Assembly (NCBI GenBank): GCA_950295325.1
Contig: OX485804.1
Coordinates: 15,810,001 to 15,874,000, forward strand
Length of the DNA stretch: 64,000 nucleotides
From: Polytrichum commune
Taxonomy: Eukaryota > Streptophyta > Polytrichopsida > Polytrichales > Polytrichaceae
Direction: 5' to 3'
The notes below the pieces were generated by a model, which ran no database searches, was not told the DNA's origin, and was given only the letters and a program-made list of their open reading frames with translations. This document shows positions 26,309-39,549 of this stretch, one piece after another. How positions within the stretch are numbered: the first letter of the stretch is position 1; every line of letters starts with the position of its first letter. The position numbers were made by a program, and so were the translations under genes.

Positions 26309-26884
26309 CGCTGCAGCGCCTTGCCTTGGTCGGAAGTGGTGACCAAAGCCAAGAAAGGCCGAGCGTTCGGAAGAGGCTGGGGAAAAGAGAAGAGATAGAT
26401 AGCATTGTGGCCAATAGAAGAGTTGCCACGTCAGCGGAAAGGATAGCCCCCATTGGCCAGAGCTCTGGCCAGCTAGAACCCTATAAAGGGCTCAAGCGGC
26501 CGGGGTGGCTATTTAACATTTATTAGTTTAATTATTTTTGTTTCCCTTTCCTGGGATGATTCCATTTGTGGGAGAGAGAGCCTGGAATTATTGCATACAT
26601 CTCATCCATCCATCCAACATAAAAACTTGATCTCCTATAGGTTTGTTGTCAATTCATCTCAAATGACCTTGAGAAGATTAGTCTAATTTTGGATCTATTA
26701 AGCTGATCCAGGTGTCAAATCAATTAAAAAATTCACCTTTGGGCTGCATATTGTTTCAAGGCTTTTATGTTGGATGAATGAGAGGTATGCTCGTATGACA
26801 GTTCCCTCTCTCACCATTTGTGTATTGTCACAATGTTTGGTCCGTGCTTCGGCAATGTGTGTGTCGCTAGAATAATTTTCTTTT

Positions 26885-27055
26885 TGCACCCACTTCTTGG
26901 AGGATATGAAACACACCATTAGTGTGAGATAACTAGCAAATCCAAATCATTCCCATGGCTATTTGCCTTGTAATTTTTGGAGCTCCTGTGAATATCTTAT
27001 TTATTATCAAAGGCAATGATTCTTATAATTATTAATGGCCAATGAATGGTTGGAG
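26885..27055 (+). repeat. Dispersed repeat family A, 5' half
   Basis: The copy contains 'ttagtgtgagat..ctagcaaatccaaatc', 'ttgccttgtaatttttggagctc' and 'gtgaatatctta', matching the first half of the copies at 300, 21430 and 44100. Confidence 0.5.
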
Positions 27056-27210
27056 TGGTACTATTTTATACTTAATGTTACATATGATTAATCGATTCCA
27101 TAATGACTTACTCGATGACCCTGTTGCACTCACTTATTGTTGACGGCTTAAGGATTAAAAATTGGTGTCCCCAAAAGGAAGGTGACGCTTTAAGGCCTCA
27201 ATACCTTACA
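27040..27210 (+). repeat. Diverged repeat paired with 16900-17165
   Basis: The landmarks match those of the 16.9-kb copy in order, ending at 'aaggcctcaatacctta'. This copy ends about 320 bp before the peroxidase start codon, so the repeat may lie in or near that gene's promoter. Confidence 0.55.
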
Positions 27211-27526
27211 AATGTTGAAGGACTAACCCCCAGACGTCTAGAAGTCCGTGTGAAATACTGAACCCTCCAACCATGAAAATCAACGGCCTAGATTGAAAGG
27301 AGGCTCAAAGAGGGTTTATGCAAGGGAAGTCGTCCTCCTCCTCAAGACGAGAACGCCACCTAGTCACCGAATGCTTGTATAAGTTATGTGTTCTGAGATT
27401 GAGAACGTGAGAACCAAAATGGGAACATATTGGGAACTTCGTGTCTGTCTGTCTGTCTCTCCCTCCTAAAGGGGGAGAGATGAGCGTTGTTGCTGTGGCA
27501 ACTAAATTGCAACAAAGGCTGCGGCT

Positions 27527-30500
27527 ATGGCGACGATGTGCTGGACCACTTCCTCCCCCCTTTGCTTCTCGTACTCCTTCGTTTCCTCACAAATTGGAAC
27601 CAAAAACCTGAGGAAGGATGTACTATTGCCTCCGCGCGGCTTCCAGTCGCTGACGCTCAATGCCGTCTCCCAACCAGGTGTGGTATGTTAGTGAATTTAG
27701 TCGATTTCTTTAATATACCTTCTTTCTTTATTTTATTCACAGAAAAATTCTATAATATCTAAGAGATATCAGGAAATTAGTGGTATGGAGTATCTGGAGA
27801 GGTACTTCTGCGTTCGTGTTCTTTGGTCTTGGTTTCGAAATTGGTATCTCTTTTCTCCGTTGTGTTAAGGCGGTGTAGTGTTCTAGAGAAAGTTCCCCGA
27901 AAGTTCATGGAATTGGAACTTAGAAAAATCAGTATGTCCTTGAAAATTTCAGGTCCCCCTCCATACATCATGATTCTCGTTTTCTTGCTCTTATCCACAT
28001 TGATTTTTATTACTTCTGCTAGTTTACATCACAATTCAAACATCCGGGATGTGCAAATTTGAGCACCAGTTTGCAGGAATAGAAGTCCATCCTCTTGTTG
28101 CAATGGCGCCGACATCCAAGCTTCATCAAGCAATCCAAATTCAGATTCAGGTACTGCAAGCATACATTATTAGTGCTGTCTTGTCTTATGTTTTAATTAG
28201 TGCTGCATAAATTGGTGAGGACAGAGATGTTGCGCCAACGATGCGGTAGTGAGCATACAATCATTAAACCCAGGAGAATTGTGGTGTGCAGTTTATTTAG
28301 ACAAATCACAAGAGGTTTAATGTCAAGCATGTGATATATTAATGTAAGACACTGATGAGATATTGATTAAGAGATACATCAAGTTTTGAATAATGTTAAT
28401 CTGATTGTAAGAGGTTTTGTCAAGTTTTCTTCACCATTTGAAATGCATCTAGAGATATCAAAATTCTGAAGTTTACTTTCAACTTGACTGATGCAGCATT
28501 TGTGACAGATATGTATCTATGGATTTAAGGACCAGGTTAGCTATGTATCATATGAACAGCCCATAATCAATCTTGATGTTTGAGTATGAATACTTGCTAA
28601 GGAACACGTGAGATTTGTGAACAATGCGTGCGATTGTAATGTTTCCCGAACTGGAGCCCTGCATCACGGCTGACATTCCTGTCCTTTCTGCAAATGCTCC
28701 AGAAAATTAGAATAGATGTTTTCATAATGGTTTGAGAAAGTACCACTTGTACTTATTTCTACACCTATAGTCCGGACCTTATAGAAGCTCTCTGAAGCTT
28801 TGATGCTTCATCATTGCCCTTCATGGTGAATGTTATGATTTGACGCCAGAATATCATTTTGAACGGTTTTTGTTACACTTAGACACTGATATGTAGGTAT
28901 AAATTTTAACTGTGCACGTTCTTTTGAGCTCTGTCTTTGCAGTAACATCAACACTGAATCAAATAGAAGAAATACCTGACGAGAACTAAAGCTAAAATTA
29001 ACCAGTATCCTCATTGCTCTCACCAAGATTATTAGGACTTGGCTCTTCTAAGTGGTCAAGTTTTCAGTTTTAGCAGCCTCTGCATTTCCTACTTGAGGGA
29101 TAGCACCTAAGTGATTACGAAGGTGCAGGTGTTTTAGTGCAAGCTGGCACCATGGGTGGAATGCTTGGGACTTGTTGTCGATATTCTTATCTTTAATTGC
29201 AGTCTGTTCCAAATGCAGCAGAGGAAAGAGTAAATGTCTCAAGAAGGCAGGCACTCTTAGCAGCATTGGTGGCGACAGTACCTACTGGCGTCTTTATCCA
29301 GCTCCAAGGATGTTCTCAAGCTCTTGCTGTTGAGTACGTGAGCCGGCCTTAATTGCAGCATTTTGCCTCAATCGTCATATTTATGGTCTGTAATCTCATT
29401 ATACTTTGTTGTGCTTCCTAATTCCAGGATGCCTGAATGCCTAAATTAAGCGAGCCTCTTCACAAATTTGAAAAGGTTGCAATATGGTCAGTCAAGGTTT
29501 GGTTTGATTATGTTTCTTCAAGCGACTTGAATGCTTCTTGAAAATGACTTGGGACTGGTGTTCGATGCAGTCTTGAGACAGACATTAAAGTGCATTAGAA
29601 TGCTGCAGAGGAGCACAAAGTTCCTTCGAAAAGTCTGATAATTTTGTTACTTGGAGAAAATCCATGTCTAATTCCTGAGGCAGTTTTTGGACAATAGATC
29701 ATGTTCATATCTGCTGGTTGTGCCAGGGATGAGGCAATGAAAGTGCAACTTATCCAGTATGAGTTGAAGAAGGTGCTATCAAAGGGAAAATCTGCTGGAG
29801 TACTTCGCCTCGCTTTCCATGATGCAGGAACATTTGATAGCTCAGACAATTCAGGTACATCGTGCACCTTCAGTATTTGTCTTCATTTAAAGATTACAAA
29901 TTCAGCCTGCAATGGCAGCCTGAAATGATAAATCATTCTAGTATACTCTATCACAATGTCAACCTGTCAAGGGAGCTGTAATCAGCCTCGGAATGTGACA
30001 TGCACAAAGTCCGAACTGTACTTTATTATCTTTCACCATTTAAGATTTCTGTTAGTGGCCTAATGGTAGTCCGCATCAAATTTATCCGAAAGGTGCAGGA
30101 TGTGATGAATACTGACCTTTTAGCCAACCCTGCTAGGGTTCGCCCTTCCTGGTTGCATATAAACATCCATCTCACTCCAAACTATAACTGTGACTTGGAT
30201 GTGAGTCGCAGCTGCTCCTTTAAGGATCATGTAAATTACTTTTCTACCTACATATTATTTCTCATCATCATGGTTTCTGTTGGTAGCAGTTAGTGGTATC
30301 TATTCTGATTGTAGGGTGCAGGTGCAGAAGTCACTGACCTTTCTAGTGAACTTCTTTACGCGTCCCCTTGCTGGTTGCTTCCAAACTCTCAAACTTACAC
30401 CAAACTCTAACTAATCTCACAAGTTGTTGATCTCTAACATTATTTAGCACTTGTTTGTATAACGTAGGCTACTCTCTCATTGAGACTTGCTATTGCTTCT

Positions 30501-33222
30501 GGAAGGATGAGTGGATCCTAGTTTATGGGAATCTTTGCAATTCTCAGTTCCACTTGTTTATCTCTTTCAGAACGTGATGGTTGGGAGTCAACGATAGTTA
30601 TGAGAATGGGAAAAACAATTGTATTGGAAATTCTGAAGATCTACATGTCATTTGTATTATAGGTTGAACCTGTTACAGAAATGTGAGTCAATATTCTATT
30701 ATTACAACCTACATCCACATTTATCAAATGTCGGTGAGGTGTTTCTCTACCGCTTCATAAGAATAGGATGATGGCAAGGTTTGTGGACAACAATAAACTT
30801 TCGTTGGTGCTTTCTTATGATTAGTCCTCTTGCACACATGCTGGAGTAGCGGTCAGCTTCATGGTGATGGTTGTCTGTGCAGGGGGCATGAACGGTTCAA
30901 TAATTTTTGAACTGGAAAGGCCTGAAAGTGCTGGTTTGCAAAGACCAATTAAGGTAGTAACTTGAAGCCCCCGACTCTATTGCAATCTTTCACACTTAGC
31001 CCTGGCTAAGTGATAGTCAAAGGCATATATTCGTACCCTTCTTGATTTATCATCTCTATCATGTTTTATGTATGTATATAAGGACGTGCAATTTCAGGTA
31101 GCAGACTTCAGACCATGTTCATTTATATCTATCAGAGAAGTCTCTACAGGGTTAAAACAGCACAGTCACTTCATATTCACATCTCATACGGAGCATTGAG
31201 CATGAAACTAAGATCTTTGTGGGAAATGTGTAGGTGCTGCAAAAAGTAAAAGCACAGCTAGACTTGGCTTTTCCAGGTATCCTCTTTCTCTTATGTGTAC
31301 TAGTTTCAGATTATTCAGATATGCAAGTGAATAATCTATTATTAGCCGTTTGAATAGCTATGACTAACTCAAAGTATGGTATGTTGCTGATTTAACCTGC
31401 TAGCTCTGAGTTCGTATTGTCCCTGAGAAGGGTTTTTGTTGTGTAGTGATGGTGCTTACAGCAACATGGTGTTTATGGAATCAAATCAACTCGTACTAGC
31501 TCTAGTTAGCTATGTAGAGCATACATAGTGTGATGCAGTACTGGCTCGTCAACCTGTGTGCATGAGCTTATGACTTTTGCACCATGTTGGCAGTTTCGTG
31601 GGCCGACTTGATTGCTGTTGCTGGAGCACAGGCTGTGGCCGAGTGTGATGGTCCTATCATCCCTGTAAAACTTGGAAGGATTGACTCCTCGTAAGATTCC
31701 TCAAATTGGGCTAGCAAATCTGTCAGTGACGTGTTGACAAAAACCTGGATAGAAAGTAAACAGTTTATGGAGGCATCCTCTCTTGTTGCTGAAGCTTGTT
31801 ATAAATTTGAATGAATGTGAAAACATAGAATTGAAGATCTCGTAGTGGATATCGTTTCAACTTTCTTGTGCCATATATATATACCTTAGTCATACAAGAC
31901 TCGTCCTTCATCGATTAACAGTCTTGATCATTTTGAAGAGGAAAATCCGTCATTATTCAATGAGTTCATTATCCAATTCTAATCTCATATATTGTGAACA
32001 ATAAGGTGAACGAATTGTGAAGACAGTGGTAAACGAACTGATATGAGAAAATTGTGGTATGTAGTGAACCAGATCCGGAGGGGAAGATGCCAGAGGAAAC
32101 ACTAAGCATAAGTGCTCTCAAGGAAGCATTCCAATCCAAGGGATTCACGTACGTGACTACACCTTTCTGCATGTATACACATTCATATCAGCACTTGCTA
32201 GAAATGGTGTTGTTCTTATTGGAGTGTTATTCTGCTTCCGCCTCAGGTTTTTCAAGATCTCTTGAATCTGCTCATGTGTTGTCGGTCAAGTTTTTCTTGT
32301 GTTTTTTCATTTCCTTGTAGGTGCTGTTGTGGATCTTTTTGGGGACTTTTGGTGTGGGCTTGTTGTGGTTAGGACACAGGAGCTGGTCGCCCTCTCTGGT
32401 GCACACACATTAGGAAATAAAGGATTTGGTAATCCCAATCTGTTTGACAACTCCTACTTCCAGATCCTTTTACAAAAGCCTTGGGAAAATGCAGGTACTT
32501 ACGTTGACCTCCCCTTCTATAATGGATTCCTCAATTCTTCTTATTGGAAAACATTTTGATTACGCATGTGGCTCGATCCCTTGTTGTAACTGCGTTGGGT
32601 AAAAACCGAATCCTACAGATTTCCATAACTACTCTTCATTGTATGATCTGCATGTTCAAAGTATAATCGTGCTTGTAAGCCCTAAAACTGCGAGGTGTGA
32701 ATCATTATATATGTTCAGGAACAGGCGAAGGAATGACAACAATGATAGGATTAGCAACAGATCGTGTACTTGGTAAAGATGAAGAATGCTTAGAGTAAGT
32801 TTGTGACTTCCTCCAATTTCAGGTCAAAATTGAGTCTGTTTATTATGCTTATGACTAGTTAGCTAGCTAGCTAGATAGATAGATAGATGTAAGCGCCAGC
32901 TCCTGGCGGAGCAACTTATTATTTTGATATATTGCACAAGGAGAATCTTACTGAATGCTACAGTTTGAGAACGACTTGACAACCAAGAGTGCATCATGAC
33001 TTTCTGAGGTTTTAAAGATGTGTTTCCACAATTTCTGTGTCCTTAGCTGCCTGAAGATTGTATGACTTGTCTAGCAGAATTGTATCTGATCCTTGCACTT
33101 CTGGGCTCTGCAGGTGGATAAAAGTTTATGCAGCAGATCAGGGTAGATTCTTCAACGATTTCACAGCCGCTTACACCAAACTTGTTGGCACTGGGGCACG
33201 CTGGGGGTCAATGAAAGCTTGA
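27527..33222 (+). CDS. APX6: Ascorbate-peroxidase-related haem peroxidase, plastid (11 exons)
   Basis: This is an APX-R type class I haem peroxidase, a relative of Arabidopsis At4g32320, expected to reduce H2O2 in the plastid. Exons are 27527-27677, 28077-28150, 29203-29333, 29727-29854, 30883-30953, 31234-31276, 31594-31690, 32065-32148, 32373-32494, 32719-32794 and 33114-33222. All join at GT-AG in one frame of 361 aa. Residues 1 to about 50 look like a transit peptide (MATMCWTTSSPLCF). A twin Arg at 89-90 precedes a hydrophobic run to ALA at 115-117. Distal site: Arg146, Phe149 (Trp in true APX), His150 within FHDAGTF. Asn165 lies in GGMNGS. Proximal His271 is in LVALSGAHTLG. The loop after it is short (NKGFGNPNLFDN), so the ascorbate-binding Arg172 and the Trp179 of pea APX have no counterpart, as in the APX-R family. 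It looks intact. Confidence 0.92.
32854..32888 (+). repeat. Tetranucleotide repeats in an APX6 intron
   Basis: A (GCTA)n run passes directly into a (GATA)n run in intron 10 of the peroxidase gene. The compound microsatellite is likely to vary in length. Confidence 0.85.
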
Positions 33223-33304
33223 ACTGGCCGAAGTCTCTGAATTTTTGCACTTGACTTTTGAGTTTGACTTTATGTACCACGGCAGTGAATAAGAAAATGG
33301 CGAC

Positions 33305-33310
33305 AATAAA
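33305..33310 (+). terminator. Polyadenylation signal of APX6
   Basis: A canonical AATAAA lies 83 bp after the stop codon in an AT-rich context, the expected place for the 3' end of the peroxidase transcript. Confidence 0.5.
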
Positions 33311-36300
33311 AATCTGGATCTCACAACATCACCCTGTTTCTTGATTCCAGAACTATCCTTGGATTGCTTTCTGGTCCAAATCAGGCCATTCTTGACCCTC
33401 AAGTCATAATGGACAGTACCCATTTTGTGATACTTCGGATTTCCTGCACAGGGGGGATGCCGCTCCATGAGTTTAATGTGACCATGGCACCATGTCCTAA
33501 AATTTCACCAGATGTACCTGGTTGATGGAGCAATGATTCAGTTTACTCCAACTTTGCTTTGTCTTGTTCCTTGCCGACATTTGGACCTTTCCCCAAACAT
33601 TTCCAAATCGTCCCACCACCCACTCTGCATGTTGAAAGCGAGACAGCCATTTTGTATGTTGATAGTCTGTGAAAGAGTAGGTGATTGAGTGGAGTGGCGA
33701 TTTGTTAATGCACCAGTTTTGCTTGGTAGAGTTCTTTGCCAACTTGTACTCCTTTTCATGAGCATCTTGAGTTGTCCCATCAAGCACTTCTCATGTGGAA
33801 AGTGAGTCATCCTCTGATCCATGAGTGACATAGCCTGCGCAGTTTCAGGAACATGTCTCGAGTGCTGAAACCCGTTGGATCTCGCAAGCCCAGCACAAGA
33901 AATTGCATCAGACAACTCCGAGGAGGCTTAGAAACCAGAAATACTGGCGTCACTTGATCCACAAGAATGTGCATACCCGCCTCGTAGACCTGTATGTAGA
34001 AGAGGTACGTCTTTGCTGTTCCGCAAACAGGAAAAATGACAACTTCAGAGTAGATATTGTCGCCACAATCATGTCAGAAAGGGGGCTCACGAGGCATGAC
34101 TTTACATTTTACCGAGTTCTTGTCAAGTGAAATCAATACAAGGAATTTTTGAAAGCTCACCACTTACCTGGTAGTTTCGTATGCACGCACAAACTCTCTA
34201 TATAACATTGCTACACCCTAGACAAGAGAATAATGCCAGAAATAAAGATGTGATTCTTTAAAAAACGACGACCTAAGTCTTACTGTCATGGCAAGGTCCC
34301 CATGGAACATTAAATCTCTTTGGAACATTAAATCTCTTTCAAAGGGTGAGGGAACATGAGAGTTCGCAATGTTGTGTAAAATGTGGGTGCACTAAAGGGG
34401 AAAAGGGGGTACTTAAACGCAACACATGTGACATGTGTAACTCAACATCCATTCAAAAGATCATATTATGTGTCAAATCAACAATTTTGACATAAAATAT
34501 GATGTTTATGACACATCCTAGATGACCATGTGTCAAATGGACCACATTTGGAAAAACCTTTTTCTCCCTACTAAAGTAGATGGATCATTTTCCTACTTAA
34601 GTGGATTGTTTTCTTAATCAAACCCCTGGATTTGATTGGTATGTAATTCAGTGAGGATCAAAGAGCAAACATCATAAACACCCATGTTTAAAAGAGATTT
34701 GCCCACGTCTTCAAATATTAATAATTGCTCTACACTCAATGGTGAACAAAATTGGGAGAACCTATGTATTCATTTACGAAATCAAGAAGCATGTACTTCG
34801 AATAACCATAACTAAATCATGGGAGGTCCGATTTGCAATCCGGTTTTTGCAGATGCTTCGTCATAGATTCGTTGATGCAACACGAGTTTTGTTGAGTAAA
34901 TCTAATCAGTAGAAGTTGGAGAACATGAAAATGGAACCAAATAACACCCGTAAATCTTAATGGTGATGAGACGACTGAGCCTTGTTGTTTTCCTGTTGTT
35001 TTTTGCAGTGTGTAGGCTGTTGCTAGTGCGTTGAAAGGAACAAAAAGCCACCGCCATCATGTGTTTGAGATGGATGACAATGCAATGAATGGCAACACCA
35101 GCTCTTAAAGGCTCCATGAGGACCTGGAATAGATCGAGTGCGCACAGGTATCACCCTTATTATAGAGAAAGCCGTAAGAGAGGTACGCAGCCTGTACGAT
35201 TGTTGTACTGTAGGCTGGGTGGGAGCATTTTTTAGAAGGGCGTCCTCCATCTTATATCAAAGTGCCTAAGTAACTTACATGTTTTTTTGTGTCTTTGCCA
35301 CGCCCAATGAGAGCGGCAAAGCTCGAAAGAATGAGATGTCGTCACTTTGATCTGCCCAGTTCTTGATCAATGTTGAACCGAAAGTGTTTGAATCAGATTA
35401 GATGAGTAGATGATTGTTGAACCAGGCTCCAGATTCATTTGCATTTGACTTTTTTTCTACTTTGACATAATGCTTTTTTTCTTAACTAGAAGATACGATG
35501 GTCAATGAATTCATTCGTGCAACGTTCAAAATGGGTACATTTGATGGCGGCCAAATTTAAATTTTCATGTTTGACCACCAAAAAATGTAGATATAGATAT
35601 ATTCTCTCATATGTTGAGCCATTTGCTCCACAAAGAAATGCTCAAATAGCAAAATGTTAAGAGACCATGTCCAAAACTTTGGCAATGTCTAATATCTTTC
35701 GCCTAAACAACCAACACATGGAAGTCTACCCTAAGTTTGTTTGGAAATGTCATGTAGTTGCACCTATGAGTGACCCCTACCCAATACCAACAACTTTCGT
35801 GACATACGTATCCACATTCATTGCATAATAAAACGTTGAAATTTGGCGAAGGAATACATGTTTTTAGTTCCTTGAGAGCAAATAAATCTAAAACCAAATT
35901 TGTTGAATACCATATTTTACACGTCCTACATTGAGTCATTAAGTGCAAAGTGGCTCAACTAACAATGTTGAAATACACCTATAAAATTTGAAGTGCATAG
36001 GATGTTTCTGTACAAAATTTAGGATGACGAAAATTGATCTCTACCTCCTTCTTTCTCTCTAACATCTTTGGCATGAATTGAGAGCTGCATTAAGCATCTT
36101 AAATCCATGGCATTACAATTGATATGCTTTGTTAATTAGAGTGGTCTTAATTAGAGTGTCATGTTGCACCAAGTTTTATACAACACCCACTGTAGTTGCC
36201 ACTCAATGGTTGCAAGATCCTTAATGTGAGCCAATTACAAACAATGCGGATGTCATTTGGAAATCAAATGTTTAGTATAGTTTAGAAGTTTTGTATAGCT

Positions 36301-36733
36301 TCCACTCCAAGTTTTAAATTAGATGTAAGTTAATCAACATATGATTATGTCAATTTCAAAGCTAGCACTATACACTTACTATGCACTATCCCCTAATGTA
36401 TATGGGTACTTCTCGTTTTCGGAGTCTAATACTTTAGGTATTGTCTCATAATTTATAATAATCTATCTTTGAAAAAAATTCAACCAAATAAAAAGAAAGC
36501 AACATGTAAACTTGGGTACGAGTCTTAAACTAAGACGACTTGTTTTTTGCTTTGAAGAAGTACACAAAATAACTCATAGTATAACCCGTGACACATATTT
36601 CTATGTACAATATGCACAAGTTATAACTTGCACACAAATATATTTCATATATTTTCACATTAGTTGTAGATGTACGTAAGGGGCTCAAAAGTATGCACTC
36701 ACATGGCTCCAAATCTCAACACTGAGTGCGCCA

Positions 36734-36746
36734 CCCCCCCCCCCCC
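36734..36746 (+). repeat. Poly-C tract
   Basis: This is a run of 13 C after 'gagtgcgcca'. Confidence 0.95.
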
Positions 36747-38599
36747 AATGGATTTGGGAGGATGACTATCAAGACAGTTCCCGCCATGACAAGTGGCATC
36801 ATGGAACACAACATGATGATATCAAAATGACTTCTTGATTCACACTACCTACTTCTATAAAAATATTAAGCATCGTAAGAGAGTTATGCAGAGGTACAAA
36901 TCCAAGTGCTTTGATGCAAGCAACAAAGGCCAAGTATGAAAATAGTGTGCAATTCTAGGCCTTAATATGAGAATGGGTGAAGGCTTTACATCCCTTCACG
37001 TCTTAAGACAACAAGCTCATAATGAGGCGAGGACTAATAAGAGCTTGCCTTGCTCATTATTCAAAAAGGACTCAATTCTTGAAGATGTGTTTTCAAGTCC
37101 ACAATAAGAGAAGTTCACAACAACTTAATATTTGTTATGTTGGCTTCTTCAAACAATGAGAAAGTGTATGTGCACACTTATTCTCCTAGTAGGAAAATGG
37201 TGTTGTGCTCATGACAATGTGCAACACACTAAACTTCAATACATTTTGTCTTCTTTGATAAATAGTGTGCAAGAGGCGATGGAATTACCAAGGAATAAAA
37301 AATCACATGCAACTACTAGTTAACACAGGAAATAGTCATGGATATAGTTGTCAAAGCAATGATCACGAGGCTAAGCTAATTTTAAAGGCCATGAGCAATA
37401 GACACCTGATCAAAGTAGTAATTCAATTCGACCTTTAAGTCATTTCTCCAACATGCTTTGCCTCCTCGCCTCTCCCAATCCCTTCTTCTACCTCCTACCA
37501 TTGGCCATTCCAATTTATTTTCTTATTGATTATAAGGCTCCAATCTCCAAGCCCCCAACTAATAGCCTTCACGAATCAATTTATGCCAAAGAATCCATAT
37601 TAAGAAACATGTCATGTTTCAGTCAAATTCTCAAAAGTTGCAACAAAGTGTCACTGTTTGGACTAGATAACCAGCGAGAGGAGGATGGATGACGAGGCGC
37701 AGGACCGACAAGTTATCCACCCACTCACGTTGTGTATCATACATAACCAATCACCTCGTGAACCAAGTCTAGAAAATAATGGAAGAGTATCACATCTCCG
37801 TGAATGAAGAATTGTTACAAGTCTTGATAACCCTTTCTCTCTTAGACAACTGATGGGAGGCAAGTGTTCATCACGAGCTGCAAAAGTCATTCTTCCACTC
37901 GAGTTGGTTATCAGTCATAACCAACTAACTCATAGACACGATCTTGGAAGTATGGATGATATCATGCCTACGTAGATGAATCAATGTGACGAGTTCTCAT
38001 AGCCTCTTCCACTCTTAAATGAGCAATCGGTTACGAAATCAAAACAAAAGGAAACGAGAGCATCCCCGTACTTCCAAACTCGCGGTTTCTATTGTGGACC
38101 ACACTTTGGCAAAGAAGGACATGCAAGGACCACACGTCTAGTACACTTAATGTATTGGCCAATCAATTGGAGACCTAAAAGTTTCGATCGCTAGTGTAGC
38201 CACATCCAATTCCCTTTCTCCCTCCACACTCAAACCCCTCTAACAAAAAAACGCCTCCATGGAACAAGAGACAATGATTTGCTCTCATTCGCGGAGGGGG
38301 TACACATGGAGTAAAATACTTGGACTCCTTCCCTTCCTCACCTTTAGATGTATGCCAATATTTTTTGAAAGATGTGTTTGAAAGGTTGCTACGGTTATAC
38401 ATGTCGTATCCAAGTGGGCACTTCCAACTCCATGAATCTTTTTTAATAAAATAATCTTTGGATTAAGTTAGGAATTGGCTCATCCAATTAGCAATTGTGA
38501 ATTACGCTGATATGTCATTTTAAGTTATCAAAATCGGAGTTGCGATGCAAAATTTAGAAGAGATCAAAGTGAATATTATCTTCTCCCGTGAAGTGACCA

Positions 38600-38760
38600 C
38601 ATAGGTTCTTTTATTTGTTTTCATTGTGCTTACAATAAATAGTGTTTATATTTCAAATACATAGTCCACTCTCACTGTAAAGCATGTCGTTTTGGTGTCC
38701 ATTTTTAAGTATAACTTTTTTTCATATACCATTCAAATAAAGGTGTTCAATTAAGGGAAA
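38600..38760 (+). repeat. Dispersed repeat family A, 3' part
   Basis: The copy contains 'caaatacatagtcca', 'gtcgttttggtgtccattttta', 'ataccattcaaataaaggt' and 'ttcaattaaggg', in the order of the second half of the other copies. No poly-C tract is present here. Confidence 0.5.
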
Positions 38761-39058
38761 ACGGCTGCATAATCAAGGCCTCACTACTAGCATATGAGTG
38801 ATCTACCATGGTGATGGATTTGCTAAAAACATTAATGTGGGGGAAGGGGGGTGCACCTTTCATGGCATGTATGAGCATATGTGGAACTTTTTCGTATGAG
38901 CATAAGTGAGTGCAAAAAAGGAGCATATTTGTGAACTTTTCCGTATTAACACGATACTCAATATTTTGAGAGTGTGGGATCCTCTCAAAATAATATTGGC
39001 CACTTGGACACCTAAAAGTCATGTTAGGTTGATAAATACTAGATTATACTTCACACGT

Positions 39059-39298
39059 GTAGTTTCCATTAAAATGAGAGTATGTTAAGCTGGGAAATGG
39101 ACTCATTTAGGTTGAGTCGACCTAAATGAGGACAATATTTTGTCAATTTAGGTTGAGTCGACCTAAATGAGGACATTATGTTGTCAATTTAGGTTGAGTC
39201 GACCTAAATGAGGACAATTATGTTAGTCAATTTAGGTTGAGTCGACCTAAATGAGTCAATTTCCTAGCTTAACATACTCTCATTTTAATGGAAACTAC
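39059..39298. mobile_element. MITE with tandem quasi-palindrome core
   Basis: The element is 240 bp with long terminal inverted repeats of about 50 bp. It starts gtagtttccattaaaatgag and ends with the reverse complement, with few mismatches between the arms. The inside is four tandem units of about 45 bp, each holding the motif TTTAGGT-TGAGTCG-ACCTAAA, spaced by 'tgaggaca..tt.tgt..tcaa'. The whole element could fold into one long hairpin with four smaller ones. A TA dinucleotide lies symmetrically at each end, and it may be the target duplication or part of the repeat. Nothing inside is coding. Confidence 0.8.
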
Positions 39299-39533
39299 GG
39301 CGGAATTTACGGCGGAAAGTCAAATGTTATATTTTTACTTCTACTCTACAACTTTCCAGTGGTTTTCATTTCATTCTCAGATTAATAGTTTGCTTTATGT
39401 ACTCTCAATTCACTGGAAAACTCTCATTTTAATGAATATTGTGTTTATTACGTATACATATATGCTAAACAAATTATAACTTGTAGTTATGCACATGTAT
39501 GGAGGACATTTAGAAAATATGCAACATCGGTAC

Positions 39534-39549
39534 GTGCATGATAGGGTCA
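39534..39549 (+). repeat. Target-site duplication of SINE, left
   Basis: GTGCATGATAGGGTCA, identical to 39916-39931. Confidence 0.9.

Larger units (their letters stand above)
33311..39058. other. 5.7 kb without a recognisable gene
   Basis: Several short open frames occur on both strands at 33.5-34.1 kb, but none matches a family I can name. A poly-C tract lies at 36734-36746, and a partial copy of repeat family A lies at about 38600-38760. The rest appears to be unique or very old sequence. Confidence 0.5.

Noticed and set aside
33903-34130. Plus-strand frame with a PPR-like look (LVDLY, then ERGLTRHDFTFYRVL)
   Set aside because: Only one loose motif is present, with no tandem 35-residue repeats around it, and the frame is short. 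Probably chance.
35703-35948. Minus-strand frame with several CxxC pairs resembling a zinc finger
   Set aside because: The spacing fits no named finger, the flanks are AT-rich and not coding-like, and no splice context supports it.
39100-39260. Regular repeats suggesting a CRISPR-like array
   Set aside because: This is plant nuclear DNA, the spacers are nearly identical to each other, and the array sits inside the inverted ends of a MITE.
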